Shown piece by piece: positions 23,023 through 34,869 of a stretch of DNA of 64,000 nt (positions within the stretch are counted from its first letter, which is position 1; the number at the start of each line of letters is the position of its first letter). The notes under the pieces were generated by a model. That model ran no database searches and had not been told where the DNA came from. It saw nothing but the letters and a program-made list of their open reading frames with translations. The translations under genes and the position numbers were made by a program. Source of the DNA: Zygnema cylindricum (taxonomy: Eukaryota; Streptophyta; Zygnematophyceae; Zygnematales; Zygnemataceae). Location of the stretch: contig JBBHKE010002678.1 of the NCBI GenBank assembly GCA_037447655.1, positions 5,001 through 69,000 of the forward strand, in the 5' to 3' direction.

Positions 23023-25313
23023 AGGGGTAGGTGGAGGGAGTGTTGTTTTGAAAAGTTAGTTTCGTGCGTACGCGACATTTTGTGCGCACGCGACGTTCAT
23101 GCGTAAATTATTACCGGAAGTAATATGGTGGTACGAATGGAGGTTCGAATGGATTTGCGGATTGGGGGGGTAGTTATACGATCGAAATTAAGGGACGTGA
23201 GGAACTATTTGAGTGGTGTATAATGCGGTGAGAAATGGACGGCGGATTGCGAAGCGATCCGATCCGAAATATTTGAAATGTTGAAAAATGATGTCGCTCG
23301 TACGAAACATAATGCGACATGCGCATTTATGAAAAAGGACGCCGCAAGTACGGAGCGTCTTATTTGGCAAGTGGACGTGAATGCGTTTCGCGACGTCACG
23401 AGATATTTGACGACTCACGTGGATTTCGTTTGGATTTTGTTGCCACGCGGAATCGCGTCAATCACACAATGTTTATTTTTGCACGACCCGGATTCTTTGA
23501 ATAAATTCAAGGAATCTCGTTGAGTGACGTAGCGTGACTCAACATACGATTTTGTGAGATTGTGTGTACGTATAAATATTTGGTCGAACATTGTTTTGTC
23601 TTTTTGTGTATTAAGTATTAGTGTAGGTTTACTCACTTTGACATACCTTGAAGTATTCGGGTATACCAACATTAATAGAGGTAGCTGGTAGACAGCGTAC
23701 GGCTGGTATGCCTCCGTACATTCAGCAGTAAGCTCTTGTATATATTTGTAGGACTTAGTCATTTTTAGGACATAGGAACTTTTTGGACCAAAACTGTTTT
23801 ATGGTGATTTTTGGTAATTTTATCTGAGGATTACTCTCAGATCTGTTGGCAGAATTATCTGAAATTCTGCATGTGTGTTCCTCTTTGTATTTAAAATATT
23901 GTCACAGATTTGCAGATCTTTTGTGAGCCTGGTCTGTGTTTTACTTCATTGTGAAGTTAGTCTGTTTAATCAAAGTTCTGGCAGACTGTTTTTTCTGCAA
24001 CTTTGACTAGATGATGTGATCACTCTGATTATTATTTTTGTCTGAAAATTTGTGAGGTTATTCTATAGCCTATAGACTATCTTTAAATGTAGTTTCAGAT
24101 TGTTTTGTTAATTCTGTTGAATTCTGTGTGTATCCAAAGTAGGCTGTTTTTGGGGTAGTCTGTGGTGCTTCCGAGGGTGAATCCATGGCTAGAAATGGCT
24201 ATGGACAACAGGGAGGGAGGAGGCGGGTGAGGGGGGACGTGATGGTGGAAGGTGATTTGGAGTGGGAGTGGGAGAGGGGGAGGGAGAGGGGAGGGGAAAG
24301 AGGAGGGAGGGGAGGTGAGAGAAATAAGGGGGATTGGCCGGAGAGGCAGGAAGGGTGAAAGGTAGTGGAAGGTGATGGGAGTTAGAGAGGGAAGAACATT
24401 CGGAAAGAATAAAGGGAGGGAAAGATAGGGCGGGGGGAGAGAGGGTAGGGAGAGAAGGAAGCACAGAAAACAGCATAGAAATAAGAAGTAAATGTTAGTA
24501 AGAAAAACAATCAGGTTTGGAAACAGAGCCAAAATAATGGCAAGTAAACACAAAAAAGCGGAGGACATGGAATGAAAATTGGACTTTAAAAAAACGTTGA
24601 AATAAAAATTGAAACAACCCCTCCCCCCAAAGTAAAGACATGTACACCTCCGCTCCCCCCCCCCCCCTTTGTTTACCTTCTCTAATTTCTCACTACTCCT
24701 TCGCCATTTCCTCAAAAAAAAATATCTTTCCTTTTTCCCTCCCTATCAATTAGCTCCGTTACCCCCTTCCCACTACTCCCAGTGATGCTGACTTTGCCCC
24801 TGACCCGCAGCCTCTCCCTCCGACTCCCCTCCACCGCCCCTTTCCTTACCACTCCCCCCTCCCCCCTCCCTTCCCTCCCACGCCCTAAACCTCTCCATTC
24901 TTAGTGTTATGTGAAAGGATCGATATTTATCTCAATGCTCACTAAAACACAATTATGGCAGCAGAAGCACATAATTAATAATAATAATTAATTCAGATTA
25001 CAAAACATTGAATCAACATTGAAGAAGAGATTTCGGAAAAATTCTCACATTAATAATAAAAAAAACGAAATTACAAATTCTCTTCTATCTTTTTTTATCT
25101 CTTCTATTCTTCCATGAATTCCTCCAATTTATTATTTATTGCTTTACACAAGTCCATGGAGTCCCTTAAATAGTACACTAGCCATGGCGCAGCACGTGTG
25201 AGCGTGCCCCACCAAGAAATCTCTAAATATCTGCCACTTGTCCGCGGATTAGACTAGAACATTGATTTTCACTAAGGACTTAAAACATTACAAAACAACA
25301 AGTCAAACGAAAG
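23023..25313. other. No recognised gene; possible old LTR or promoter-like segment
   Basis: 23,030-23,530 has short ORFs on both strands without known motifs. A TATA-like TATAAATATT lies at about 23,570, followed by T-rich DNA, which could be a decayed LTR; this is a guess. 24,205-24,450 is G/A-rich (antisense ORFs of Pro/Leu/Ser are low-complexity) and 24,720-24,890 is C-rich. Confidence 0.25.
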
Positions 25314-26262
25314 TACACCGCGAATCGTTATTACTTAGGGTGACGTCGCGACCCTCCGTACCAAATCGTACCGCCTATTTTGTTTTTATACGAAAAACAA
25401 CATTACAAAGAATCTTGCCGATACTCTCCAAAGGCCTTGGAGGTAATACTGGCCGTCGGATGCTCATCTGCGAGGAGTTCGCTTCATTTTTTTTTTCTAT
25501 AACTGTCAACCCACCTCGAGGAGGTGGGTTGGCAAATATAGAAAAAAAAACCGTGACACGCTGGACTATTTAGCTACGTGTCATGATGGAAAACCAACGA
25601 AAAATCTTAAGATTCACACATGACACGCGGTTTCCAAAATACAACCGAAAATATAAACGAAATTTCGTAACATTCCCCCGTCACCCTATTTTTCGTAAAT
25701 ATTGTTTTTCACACTATTTCTCTCAAAGACTGTCTTTATGTTCAAAAACTAAAACCCTAAAAAATGAGCTGGCGTACAGACAAGCGTTTGCAAAAAGTAT
25801 AAAAGTTTTGTCGTATGATTACTTCGTACTCAGGTAAATGGTACGCGAGTCAAGATTTGAAGCTAATTTTGTCAGTGCTACAAATCTGAAAGATATTCAA
25901 TATCGGATCGTAGCTTGCGTGGCGCCAGTCAATTTAGAACACGTGGCTTACAGACTCTACGTGATGGAACATCGATTCTAACATCGACTCAATCGACCCG
26001 GTCTGTAGAGTTTGCCGTACAATTACAGAAACGTATAATGGAACTTCACCCTTATTAGCGTCAAAGATTCAATAGCGTAAAAAAATAATTAGCGTTATTG
26101 ACGCTATTTAAGAATTTCAACATTTTAGGGTAAATCATTTACTCTAATTAGAGATTACTCAAAATTTAAAATAGAATTGAAAATACTATTTGAGAATTTG
26201 GGTTGAAATTTTGGGGAACCGAATTAGCGTTATATACGTTAATAATGATTTGCGGAGCACTA
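25314..26262. mobile_element. TA-flanked MITE (M2) interrupted by an M1 element
   Basis: The left end reads TACACCGCGAATCGTTATTA. The right end is a decayed inverted match (AATAATGATTTGCGGAGCACTA). The interior after the insertion carries typical M2 text (ATTAGCGT, TACTCTAATTAG). The M1 element occupies 25,338-26,051. Confidence 0.6.
25338..26051 (+). mobile_element. Non-autonomous DNA element M1, copy a, with central hairpin
   Basis: Right end ATGGAACTTCACCC followed by TTA; the left end GGGTGA is diverged beyond that. Homologous, inverted, to 32,091-32,850. At its centre (about 25,490-25,550) is a strong hairpin: CAACCCACCTC-GAG-GAGGTGGGTTG inside outer arms TTTTTTTTCTATA / TATAGAAAAAAAA. 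The ORF over 25,262-25,573 is a chance frame. TTA borders suggest a PIF/Harbinger (Tourist-like) origin; this is inference. Confidence 0.65.
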
Positions 26263-27289
26263 TACAAAACTAAAGTACTATCGTACTAAATTAGATTTAC
26301 GACAATTCTAGAAGCGAAAGTTTCAAACGAAAATAAACGGCAAATATGGCGCGAAACAAACATAATAGAACTTTCTCGAAATCGTACGTGAAAAGACTTT
26401 CACGATACATTCTAGAAAATACAGTACTTGGCAAAATCGAGCCGATTCCGCGAGCGTATGATTCTTTCAATGAATCGTAACATTATGTATCGAGCACGTT
26501 TTGCTCATAATCACCACTTCTCCCTCCCCCTCCTCCTCTCCCCCCCTCCTCTTCCCCCCCTCTTAACTCAAAGTCCGCCGAGCAACGTAACGACAAAGAG
26601 GATGAGAAATGCGCCACTCTTTAGATACCCCATTTCACACGTGCGAAATCGGCCTGCCATTGGCTGATGCTTTCCTATGGCCTTGGCCCAAGGCCTCTCT
26701 CTCTTCTTTCTCCGAACTTTGGCGGGTGAAGAGGGAGGGCGGAGAGAAGAAGGGAAGGGTGACGAGGAGACAGAAGGAGAGGAAAGAGAAAAAAGAGGAA
26801 AAAAAAAAGTGGTACAAATGGAGTAAGAGGAAAAAGGAGAGAGAAATAGAGTGGGAGAGGATGGCAGCAAAAAGAGTGAAAGAGGCTAAAAATTACAAAT
26901 GTGTACGTTCTCGCCAAAAAATTACATATCCAACAGTAAATTAGAATTTAGTGAATCTTAACCGTTTTCTCGACCTTTTCTGCGGTAGAATGTGGATATT
27001 TTTTGTATGATAAGAAATGATATTTCCCTTCGTAATTTTAGGTACATTGTGGTACCAAAAAGTGGAAACTGGCGGAAGAATGTGACGTCACACAAGGAGA
27101 ATAAAGCCGGCCCCGTGATACCTGACGGAGACTACACTGTGTATCACTGTTAGGGTTATCAATTTTTACGCCACGATACAACTAATCGGGGGGTGAGAAC
27201 CTAAAATTTCAATTGCAGCTGTCAAGTTAACATGCCAACGACTGTGCAAGGAGAGAAGATGTTTTAAAGTTGCCAAAAGTCATCAATAA
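26263..27289. other. No recognised gene
   Basis: Contains a C/T-rich stretch (26,518-26,565), a purine-rich stretch (26,725-26,900) and a small isolated patch of non-coding DNA. The overlapping ORFs here are low-complexity (Lys/Glu or Ser/Pro/Phe) and have no motif. Confidence 0.3.
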
Positions 27290-28035
27290 GGGTGAACTTC
27301 CATTAGAGGAAAAGTGGTGTTGTTTACTGGATGCCGTACGATTTCGTACAGATTCGTACCATTTTTTTTTTGTCAGACGAAACATGACAAAACATGTCTA
27401 CTGGATGGCTCCAATATTATAGGCGTAAGTATCGACCGTTAGATTTTTCACTTTTTTAGATTCGCGAAGCAATCACGCACATCGTCTAGTTTGAAGAGAC
27501 TCTCCTCGGCGAGGAGAGTTTCTTCAGACTAGTCGCGTGCCATTGGTACACGTGAAAAGTAAAAAAATTATCCACCACAAACAAGCAATGAGAATTGAAC
27601 ACGTCGTACATGCCATGTGCCTTCCGCCACGGTGTATGAAGGGCGACCGAAGTATCTTCGCACGCTCCTTCGGACATCCGCTTACCTTAAAATTTTGCTC
27701 GCACGCTCCTTTTGACATCCGCTGACCTTAAAAGTTTGCGGCTCCTTTTTGACATGCGTTTCGAAATTTTGATTTTCAATTTCAAAATTAAAATCTAGTC
27801 GCAAAATTTTCGTACGAATCTTTAACTACCTCCGCCCGTACAAATATTATGTACAAATTTTCAGCTTGAAGAACAATTTTAGATTTGAAGAATCTGAAAA
27901 TTAGCCTACGTGGCGCCAATCATAATTGAGAAACGATGTTTACTAGCACGACATAATGGAAGGTCGTGCCAGTAAACATGAGAAATAGACGTATCCGCAT
28001 GTTTACTGGGACCACGTAATGGAGAACAGGCCTAA
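27290..28035. mobile_element. M1-like element, copy d (degenerate right end)
   Basis: Starts GGGTGAACTTCCATTAGAGG, matching the M1 terminus, and shares AAAAGTGG-GTTGTTTACT with the partial copy at 40,127. A central hairpin GAAGAGACTCTCCTCG / GCGAGGAGAGTTTCTTC lies at 27,494-27,528. The right end is not a clean inverted match. Confidence 0.5.
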
Positions 28036-28204
28036 TTGTAGATTAGAAGCAATACACTGTACTGTAGCGCGGAAGTCGGTTCGAAACTTTTCGGATAGCC
28101 GCGCGGAGATCTCACCCGGCCAGGTGTACCTGCCCTAGCTAATTTTTTTCGGCGGCTTGCGGAGGACGAAATCGGAATTATTGAGCTCTCCGCAAAGGGC
28201 GATG

Positions 28205-28258
28205 TTAAAGCGCTTCAGTTTTGTTAAAGCGCTTCAGTTTTAATACAGCGCTTCAGCT
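28205..28258. repeat. 19-bp AAGCGCTT satellite, left remnant
   Basis: Three units of TTAAAGCGCTTCAGTTTTg-type sequence. Cut off by the hAT element starting at 28,259, whose target duplication CTTCAGCT is the last satellite sequence here. Confidence 0.9.
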
Positions 28259-29669
28259 CAGAGGTCGCAAACGGTCAACCGAAAGCGTGACCGACCGTTA
28301 ACCGACCGCCTGCGCCATATCCGGAACAAATTCGGTTGCCAAATTTTGGGGGCCGGGAGGTCGCGGTTGGTTGATTCACCAGAATAAATAAAAAAGTCAG
28401 TTACGGTCGGTCAAGCAAAAAAACAATAAAAAATGAAAATTTTGTACTGTCCATACAATCTAACATTATTGTACTTTGTACTCTTTGGTATCGTGAAAGT
28501 ACGTGGCATCATGATTAGCGTCGCAAATCTGACACGGTAGTAACACTTCATTTTGCAAATCTTAGGGAACGCGACAAATCGTAATTATTGGCTTATTCAT
28601 ACGTCGTGAAAAACCATAGATGTGTCATGCGCATACAACGCACGCATGAAACCCCCCAAAAATAACGAATACGCGCACGGAGCAAAATTCAAAATCTTTT
28701 CGAATGCGTTGACCGACTTTGACTTCATACTAAAAGTTTTTAGGGTAGACTTTCGTGCATTCCGTATATTTCGGTACAGCTGCCTTACATTTTACGTACA
28801 TTTACGTACAGTGTTCATAATATTATGTTCTTCTTAGGGTTGTTTCTTTTAGGGTTTTAAGGGTACACTTCCGTACATTCCCTTAAACTTGAATACAACC
28901 TCGTTTATCTTTTGTACATTTGCGTTCAATGGCCGTACATTTTTGTACCTTCTACGGTTTTTAAGCTCGGGATTTTAGGGTTTTTAGGGTACATTCTCGT
29001 ACATTTCCTTATATTTCAGTACAATTGCCCTAAATTTTCCGTAATTTTAAGGTTTTAGGGTACAAATTCCGTATAATGTCGTACATTTCCGTATATTTTT
29101 CGTTATTTTTCAAAATTTAAGGATTTTCTTTTGGTCACATTTTTCGTATATTTTACTACATCTCCGTTCATTTTCGTACAACAAAAAATGCACGAAATTT
29201 ACGAAAAGTATAATATCGACAAATACTACGCAGTTTTCGTAAAAAAAAATCGTAATCCGTACGAATTGGACAAATATGGACGAGAAACTCTCTTTGCTCG
29301 CGGAAATGAAGCAACGTCTCTTTTTTGGAGTTTTCCGTACATTTTATCCGTACGCAAATAATACGCATATTACGAAAGATTCAAAAACTGGAATAAATAA
29401 CGAAATTTCGTAAAAATGTCAAAATCCGTACGAATGAGACATCTATGTGAAAAACTAGGATTTTTTTTTGTACTTTTTCGGTTACGGGCGGGTACGGTTA
29501 GTCGCGAGAAATTGAGTTTCGGTTAACTTTTATTTTCGTAAACGCCGGTCTGTTAACGGTTAACAATTTTGGAGCGTGACATAACCCGGTCGGGCGTCAG
29601 TTACTCAGATTTTGAAAAAAAACAACGGTCGGTTTCGGTTATGTAAAATTTTGACTTTTGCGACCTCTG
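28259..29669. mobile_element. Non-autonomous hAT element 1 (contains nested hAT element 2)
   Basis: Terminal inverted repeats CAGAGGTCGCAAA ... TTTGCGACCTCTG with a perfect 8-bp target duplication CTTCAGCT (28,251-28,258 and 29,670-29,677). Subterminal regions are rich in GGTCGGTTA-like motifs on both sides, as expected of hAT transposase binding regions. No transposase coding. A second hAT sits inside at 28,615-29,447. Confidence 0.92.
28615..29447. mobile_element. Non-autonomous hAT element 2, nested in element 1
   Basis: TIRs CATAGATGTGTCAT ... ATGAGACATCTATG and a perfect 8-bp target duplication TGAAAAAC (28,607-28,614; 29,448-29,455). The interior is rich in CGTACATTT motifs. Its right ~250 bp match, inverted, the left end of the transposase-bearing element at 56,259 (shared TACGAAAACT.TGTAGTATT, AGAGACGTTG.TTCATTT). 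It is therefore a deletion derivative of that family. Confidence 0.92.
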
Positions 29670-30206
29670 CTTCAGCTTTAATGAAGCGCTTCAATATTAA
29701 TTAAGCGCTTCAGTTTTATGAAAGCGCTTCAGTTTTATGAAAGCGATTCAGTTTTATGAAAGCATTTAAGTTTTAATAAAGCGCTTCAATTTTATTAAAG
29801 CGCTTCAGTTTTAATAAAGCGCTTCAGTTTTATTAAAGAGCTTCAGTTTTGTTAAATCACTTCAGTTTCTTTAAAGCGCTTCAGTTTTATGAAAGCACTT
29901 CAGTTTTCTGAGAGCGCTTCAGTTTTGTGAAAGCGCTTCAAATTGTGATTCAGTTTTGTCAAAGCGCTTCAGTTTTATTAAAGTGCTTCAGTTTTATTAT
30001 AGCCCTTCAGTTTTAGCCCTAGAGTAAAGCCCTAAAGTTTTTTTAAAGCGGTTCAGTTTTATTAAACCTATTCAGTTTTATTAAATCTATTCAATTTTGT
30101 TAAAGCCCTTCAGATTTATGAAAGCGCTTCAGTTTTGTGAAAGCGCTCAGTTTTGTGAAAACGCTTCAGTTTTATTAAATCTAAAGCGCTTCAAATATAT
30201 TAAAAC
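29670..30206. repeat. 19-bp satellite, middle block
   Basis: About 25 diverged units of consensus GTTTTATTAAAGCGCTTCA. Each unit centres on the palindrome AAGCGCTT. It continues after hAT element 3 at 31,002. Confidence 0.93.
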
Positions 30207-31001
30207 TAGTGTTGTGTATCGATAAAAAATATATCGCGATAACACCGATACCGATAGTTATCGGTTATCGAACGGTCAGAGGTCCCGATATATCGGTCCG
30301 AGACCAACAAATTCCATATCGGCGATAACTTAAAAAAATATAGTATGCATACAATAGTACTTTATATACTGTAGTATATTATTTACTTTATATAGCATGG
30401 TATGCCACGTGTAATAATTTGTTCCGTACGCTATTTAACTGAAATTTATTACGGATAGCGTGGCACATAAACGTTGACAAATTTGAAATAATAGTTTATA
30501 GTTCTAAAATAATAGTACCGAAACGAAAAAAATAAATTTCATTTTAAATTTGTAAAATCAAACTTTTTTGAAAACCAGACGAACAAACGAATTAAGCAGA
30601 CGAACAAATCTGTGAGACTGGTGCCATTAACTGCCATTTATTAAAAAATAATAATCAAAGGACATTCTGGAAAGGGTACCCAAGTAAAACCCCCTTAAAT
30701 TAGAAATAATGACGGAAATATCGCGATTTTTTACCGAAATCAGGGGGAAGGGGGTTCGTGGCGCGTCCTTGGGAAAACACGTATAGCTGAGTGTACTAGC
30801 CGTACACTTATCTGTACGGTACGTACAGATATCGACGATAGTTATCGATATCGGTGTTATCGCTGATAATAACCGATAAATATCGCGTATTTTTTGACGA
30901 TAATACCGATAACGATATATCGTACCAATATATCGATTATCGGCTACCCGAAAAAATGCCCATATCGGTTATCGACAAATCCTTACCGATACACAACACT
31001 A
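30207..31001. mobile_element. Non-autonomous hAT element 3
   Basis: 795 bp with TIR TAGTGTTGTGTATCG at both ends and a perfect 8-bp target duplication ATTAAAAC (30,199-30,206; 31,002-31,009). Subterminal regions are packed with TATCGG/CCGATA motifs. No coding sequence. Possible degenerate relatives lie at about 33,280-33,393 and 43,395-43,680. Confidence 0.93.
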
Positions 31002-31500
31002 ATTAAAACGCTTCAGTTTTGTTAAAGCGCTTCAATTTTGTTAGAGCGCTTCAGTTTTCTTAAAGCACTTCCGTTTTGTTAAAGCGCTTCAGGTTAATTA
31101 ATGCGCTTCAGTTTCGTGAAAGCGCTCCACTTCAGTTTCGTGAAAGCGCTTCTATTTTGGGAAACCGCTTTTGTTTCGTTAAAGCGCTTCAGGTTTGTGA
31201 AAGCCCTTCAGTTTCGTGAAAGCGCTTCAGTTTGGTGAAAGCGCTTCAGTTTGATTAAAGTGCTTCAGTTTAATTAAAGTGCTTTGGTTTTATTAAGGCG
31301 CATCAGTTTTATTAAAGCGTTTCAGTTTTGTGAAAGAGCTTCAGTTTTGTGAAAGGGCTTCAGTTTTCTTAAAGGGCTTCAGTTTTCTTAAAGCGCTTCA
31401 GTTTTGTGAAAGCGCTTCATTTTTGTGAAAGCGCTTCAGTTTTATGAAAGCGTTTCAGTTTTATTAAAGCGCTTCAATTTCTGCAAACGCTTCGAATTTC
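31002..31500. repeat. 19-bp satellite, right block
   Basis: About 25 units of the AAAGCGCTTCAGTTTT type, decaying towards 31,500. Together with the left blocks the array spans over 1 kb once the hAT insertions are removed. Confidence 0.93.
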
Positions 31501-32090
31501 TTGGAGATCGACACTGCCCATCTTTATTAAAGCTAAACATTTTCCGGGCAGTCAAAGTCCTTTTAATCGCATATACTTTTTCTATTTGTATTGGTGACAT
31601 CACGGTCAAACGGTATAGCAGTTACTTTTCGATCGATTACCTCAGAAAAAAAATCCAACAGTCCATTAAGAAGTGAAACGTTTTTGACATTCCGGAAAAA
31701 ATTTAACTCTAATAACAATGGGCGGTGTAGTAACTATTATCATGTCGTGTGCCTTTTGTCTTCCTTTCACCTTCCTCATTTTCCACGCTTCTAGTTTTTG
31801 TTGTGAAACAATAATGTTGAAAAAATAACCGCTACAAAAGACAAAGCATCTACGATTAAAAGGGGATTTTGGTGGTACAATGACGTAGTATGTAGTATTC
31901 GTACATTTCCAAAGTATGAAAGTACAAAAGGTCTATTGAAATTGGTCAGTTTATAAAATCTTTGACGATTGTCAAAATATGACTTTGTACCACTCAACAT
32001 AGAGCACTTAAGTGAAAGCTTATTGATGGCGCAAGTCCTAAAAATTAGAGCCAATAATGTTTTCCGTCCATTTACAGCAACGTGTCGATA
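31501..32090. other. No recognised gene
   Basis: AT-rich DNA with only short ORFs. No domain or repeat structure was recognised. Confidence 0.3.
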
Positions 32091-32850
32091 GGGTGAAGTT
32101 CCATCATACGTTTCTGTAATTGTACGGCCAACTCTACAGACCGGGTCGATTGAGTTGAAGTTCCATCATGTAGAGTCTGTAAGTCACGTGTTCTAAATTG
32201 ACTGGCGCCACGCAAGCTACGATCCTATATTGAATATCTTTCAAAAATTTTAGCACCGACAAACTTAACTTCAAATCTTGACTTGCGTACCATGTACCTG
32301 CGTACGACGTGACCATACGACAAAACTTTTATACATTTTGCAGACGACGCCAGCTCATTTTTTAGGGTTTCAGTTTTCGAACATAACGAAAGTCCTTTGA
32401 CAAAAATAGTGTGACGAACAAAGGTTACCGAAAATAGCGTGACGAGGGAATGTTACAAAATTTCGTTTTAAGTTTCGTTTATATTTTGGAAACCGCGTGT
32501 CATGTGGAAATCTTAAGATTTTTCGTTGGTTATCCATCATGACACGTAGCTTAATTGTCCACCGTGTCACAAATTTTTTTTTTCTGTGTATGCCAACCCA
32601 CCTCGTCGAGGTGGGTTGAGTCTAACAGAGAAAATTGAAGCGAACTCATCGCAGATGAACATCCGACGGCCAGTATTACCTCCAAGACATCCGGAGAGTA
32701 TCGGCAAGATTCTCTGTAATGTTGGTTTTCGTATAAAAACAAAATAGGCGGTTGGTTTTCGTATAAAAACAAAATAGGCGGTACAATCTGGTACGGAGAG
32801 TCGCGGATTTCTGTTAGAAACGCCACTTTTCGCTTGATGGAACTTCACCC
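32091..32850 (-). mobile_element. Non-autonomous DNA element M1, copy b (best-preserved)
   Basis: 760 bp with perfect 16-bp inverted ends GGGTGAAGTTCCATCA ... TGATGGAACTTCACCC. Central hairpin CAACCCACCTCG-T-CGAGGTGGGTTG at about 32,593-32,617. An imperfect direct duplication (GGTTTTCGTATAAAAACAAA) lies at 32,720-32,780. Inverted relative to copy a. Confidence 0.82.
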
Positions 32851-34305
32851 TTAGTGATAAAAACGAGGGAAAATTACGTTAACTTGTTCTCATAAATTGA
32901 AACATCAACTATGTGGACACAAGCTATAGCGGCTACGATATGGGTACGTGTATCAAAATCCGTGTAGATTAGCGTTAATGTTTTGTTGACTTTCGCTCTT
33001 GAACCCAAAATGGAGTCAAAAACGATTATTTTTTATTTAACCAAACAATCTAATTACACTAATAGCGATTCTAGGTGTCGTGTTATTCTTCGTTAAAAAA
33101 CTATTCACTGTGTAGTTTTGTGTATCGTTTAATTTTCCAACGCTATAGTTTAAGTACCCACAATTCTTGGTTAACGAACGGCTACGGGGGCCAGTGAATG
33201 GCTCCAAGATGAATAAATATATTTATCAGCACCAAGACAAGTGTAAGGTGTGTAACGTACAATTGTTGCGATAAATTTTTATTGACAAATTGAACCGATA
33301 TTTCAATTAATATTTTTATTAACGATATATTTGTATTCATTATTGATAGGTCAATATCGATTATTGGTAAGAGGCCACCGAGACACAACCCTAATATCCA
33401 TCCTGAAGAAAGTGAGATTCTAATACTTACTGTACATATAATGTAGGTTGGTACCTAACATTAACTATTGATGCAGACATCCAAACTAATAAAAAATAGT
33501 GTTTTTTTGCTTTCAAAACCTAGGTCGGAGGCGTGTCACCGGGTAAAGGTGGGTGAAAGAAGCAAGACACACAAATGAGTAATAGATCCACCACAAAATA
33601 TTCCTCCAAACTCAATGTATCAATAAAACTTTAAGTACAAAGCTCTCCTCACCTCTCCTTTCTAAGCCTCCAGAAGGTGCTAAGTAACTACATATCCAAA
33701 AAAATATAAACGTTGTTAAGCCGAAAGAGTAAACTCCTAGGTGGCACTGCCTCACATTCAAAAGGACCGACAATAGCCATGCTATTGACTTTCACTTGAC
33801 AAAGTACAACAAAACGAGAAGAAAGGATGTTTAATTGAACCAACCAAAACGAACTGACCTTCAACCGACCAAAATTGCGAATGGGCTAGACGTCCAAAGC
33901 ACTATTGTCGCCGTCAATGATCTCGGCGTCCAACCGGAGCCGAGTTGGCGCCCCTCCAACGCCCCCCCGCCCTCAGAGGTGCTCAGTACCAACGGTCATT
34001 TAGCGTGAGTCTCTCTGCGGCTTATTTAGGTCCTAACTTGTCGTTCATTTATGGCAATCCCCTCTGTTCGTTTACCTGACGTCCCTACCTTCCATTTTTG
34101 ACTTACGAACTTTTGTGATTTACTTTTATATTTTTGATCGTATCTTCGTACACTTCTTAGCGTCCGAATCTACGTCATTACTTTAGGCTTTGCTTACGTT
34201 GTACATTGCCGCCCTAAAATGAATCCCTTCGAATCTAGAATACATTTTATTAGAATCTAGATTAGGATCCATTTTGTTACAGCACACCAAAGCGCACGTA
34301 GTCTC
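32851..34305. other. No recognised gene; decayed element fragments
   Basis: M2-like text occurs at 32,960-33,085 (GATTAGCGTTAATG ... CTAATAGCGATTCTAGGTGT). A possible hAT-3 relic ends near 33,393. The remainder (33,400-34,305) has no coding or repeat structure I can name. Confidence 0.3.
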
Positions 34306-34842
34306 TGATATAAAAAGGATCATGTAAATCAAATATTCACCAGCGAAAGCATTCATAAATTTGAGACATCAGAAATTCACATATAACAAAAGAACTCGAC
34401 CAAATAGAAAATATATTCAATCGAACTTTTTACATCCCTTTTTCTTCTTTCAACTTCACTTCATTTTCTGATATACAAATCTATACTACACTCCTCCTAA
34501 AATACTTTCTTCCAACACCACCAGAAGACAGAAGTATTCTACTTCTGTCACAGTTTCACTCAGACTCCACTTTTATAATTTTGACACTTAAGCGCTGAAA
34601 CGCCTAATAGAACATTAGTGCGCCGAAACTAGCCGTGAGCTGGACCTAAGACCGTACCACGGTTCTACGCACTAAATAATTCACCAACCGTACAGTACCA
34701 CGTCACGAACCTTAACCGACACTCAAACTAAACAAGACGTTCCGGGAAAAGGACATAACTGCCGACGTCAACTGAACATTAGTTTAATATAAACACAAAC
34801 TGAAAAAAAACTGAACTGAATTAACACATTGAAATCTTAACA
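34306..34842 (-). repeat. 3' LTR of element C
   Basis: 537 bp. Its first ~290 bp match 39,837-40,126. Confidence 0.9.
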
Positions 34843-34869
34843 ATCCCCTACTGTGTGAATTAGAAAAGG

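Noticed and set aside
24095-24715. 206-codon minus-strand ORF
   Set aside because: Composition is Pro/Leu/Ser/Phe from a G/A-rich tract, with no motif or splice pattern.
26568-26944. Overlapping ORFs on both strands
   Set aside because: Low-complexity purine/pyrimidine tract; no conserved motif.
28205-31500. Possible CRISPR array
   Set aside because: Repeats are 19 bp, tandem without unique spacers, and the context is eukaryotic.
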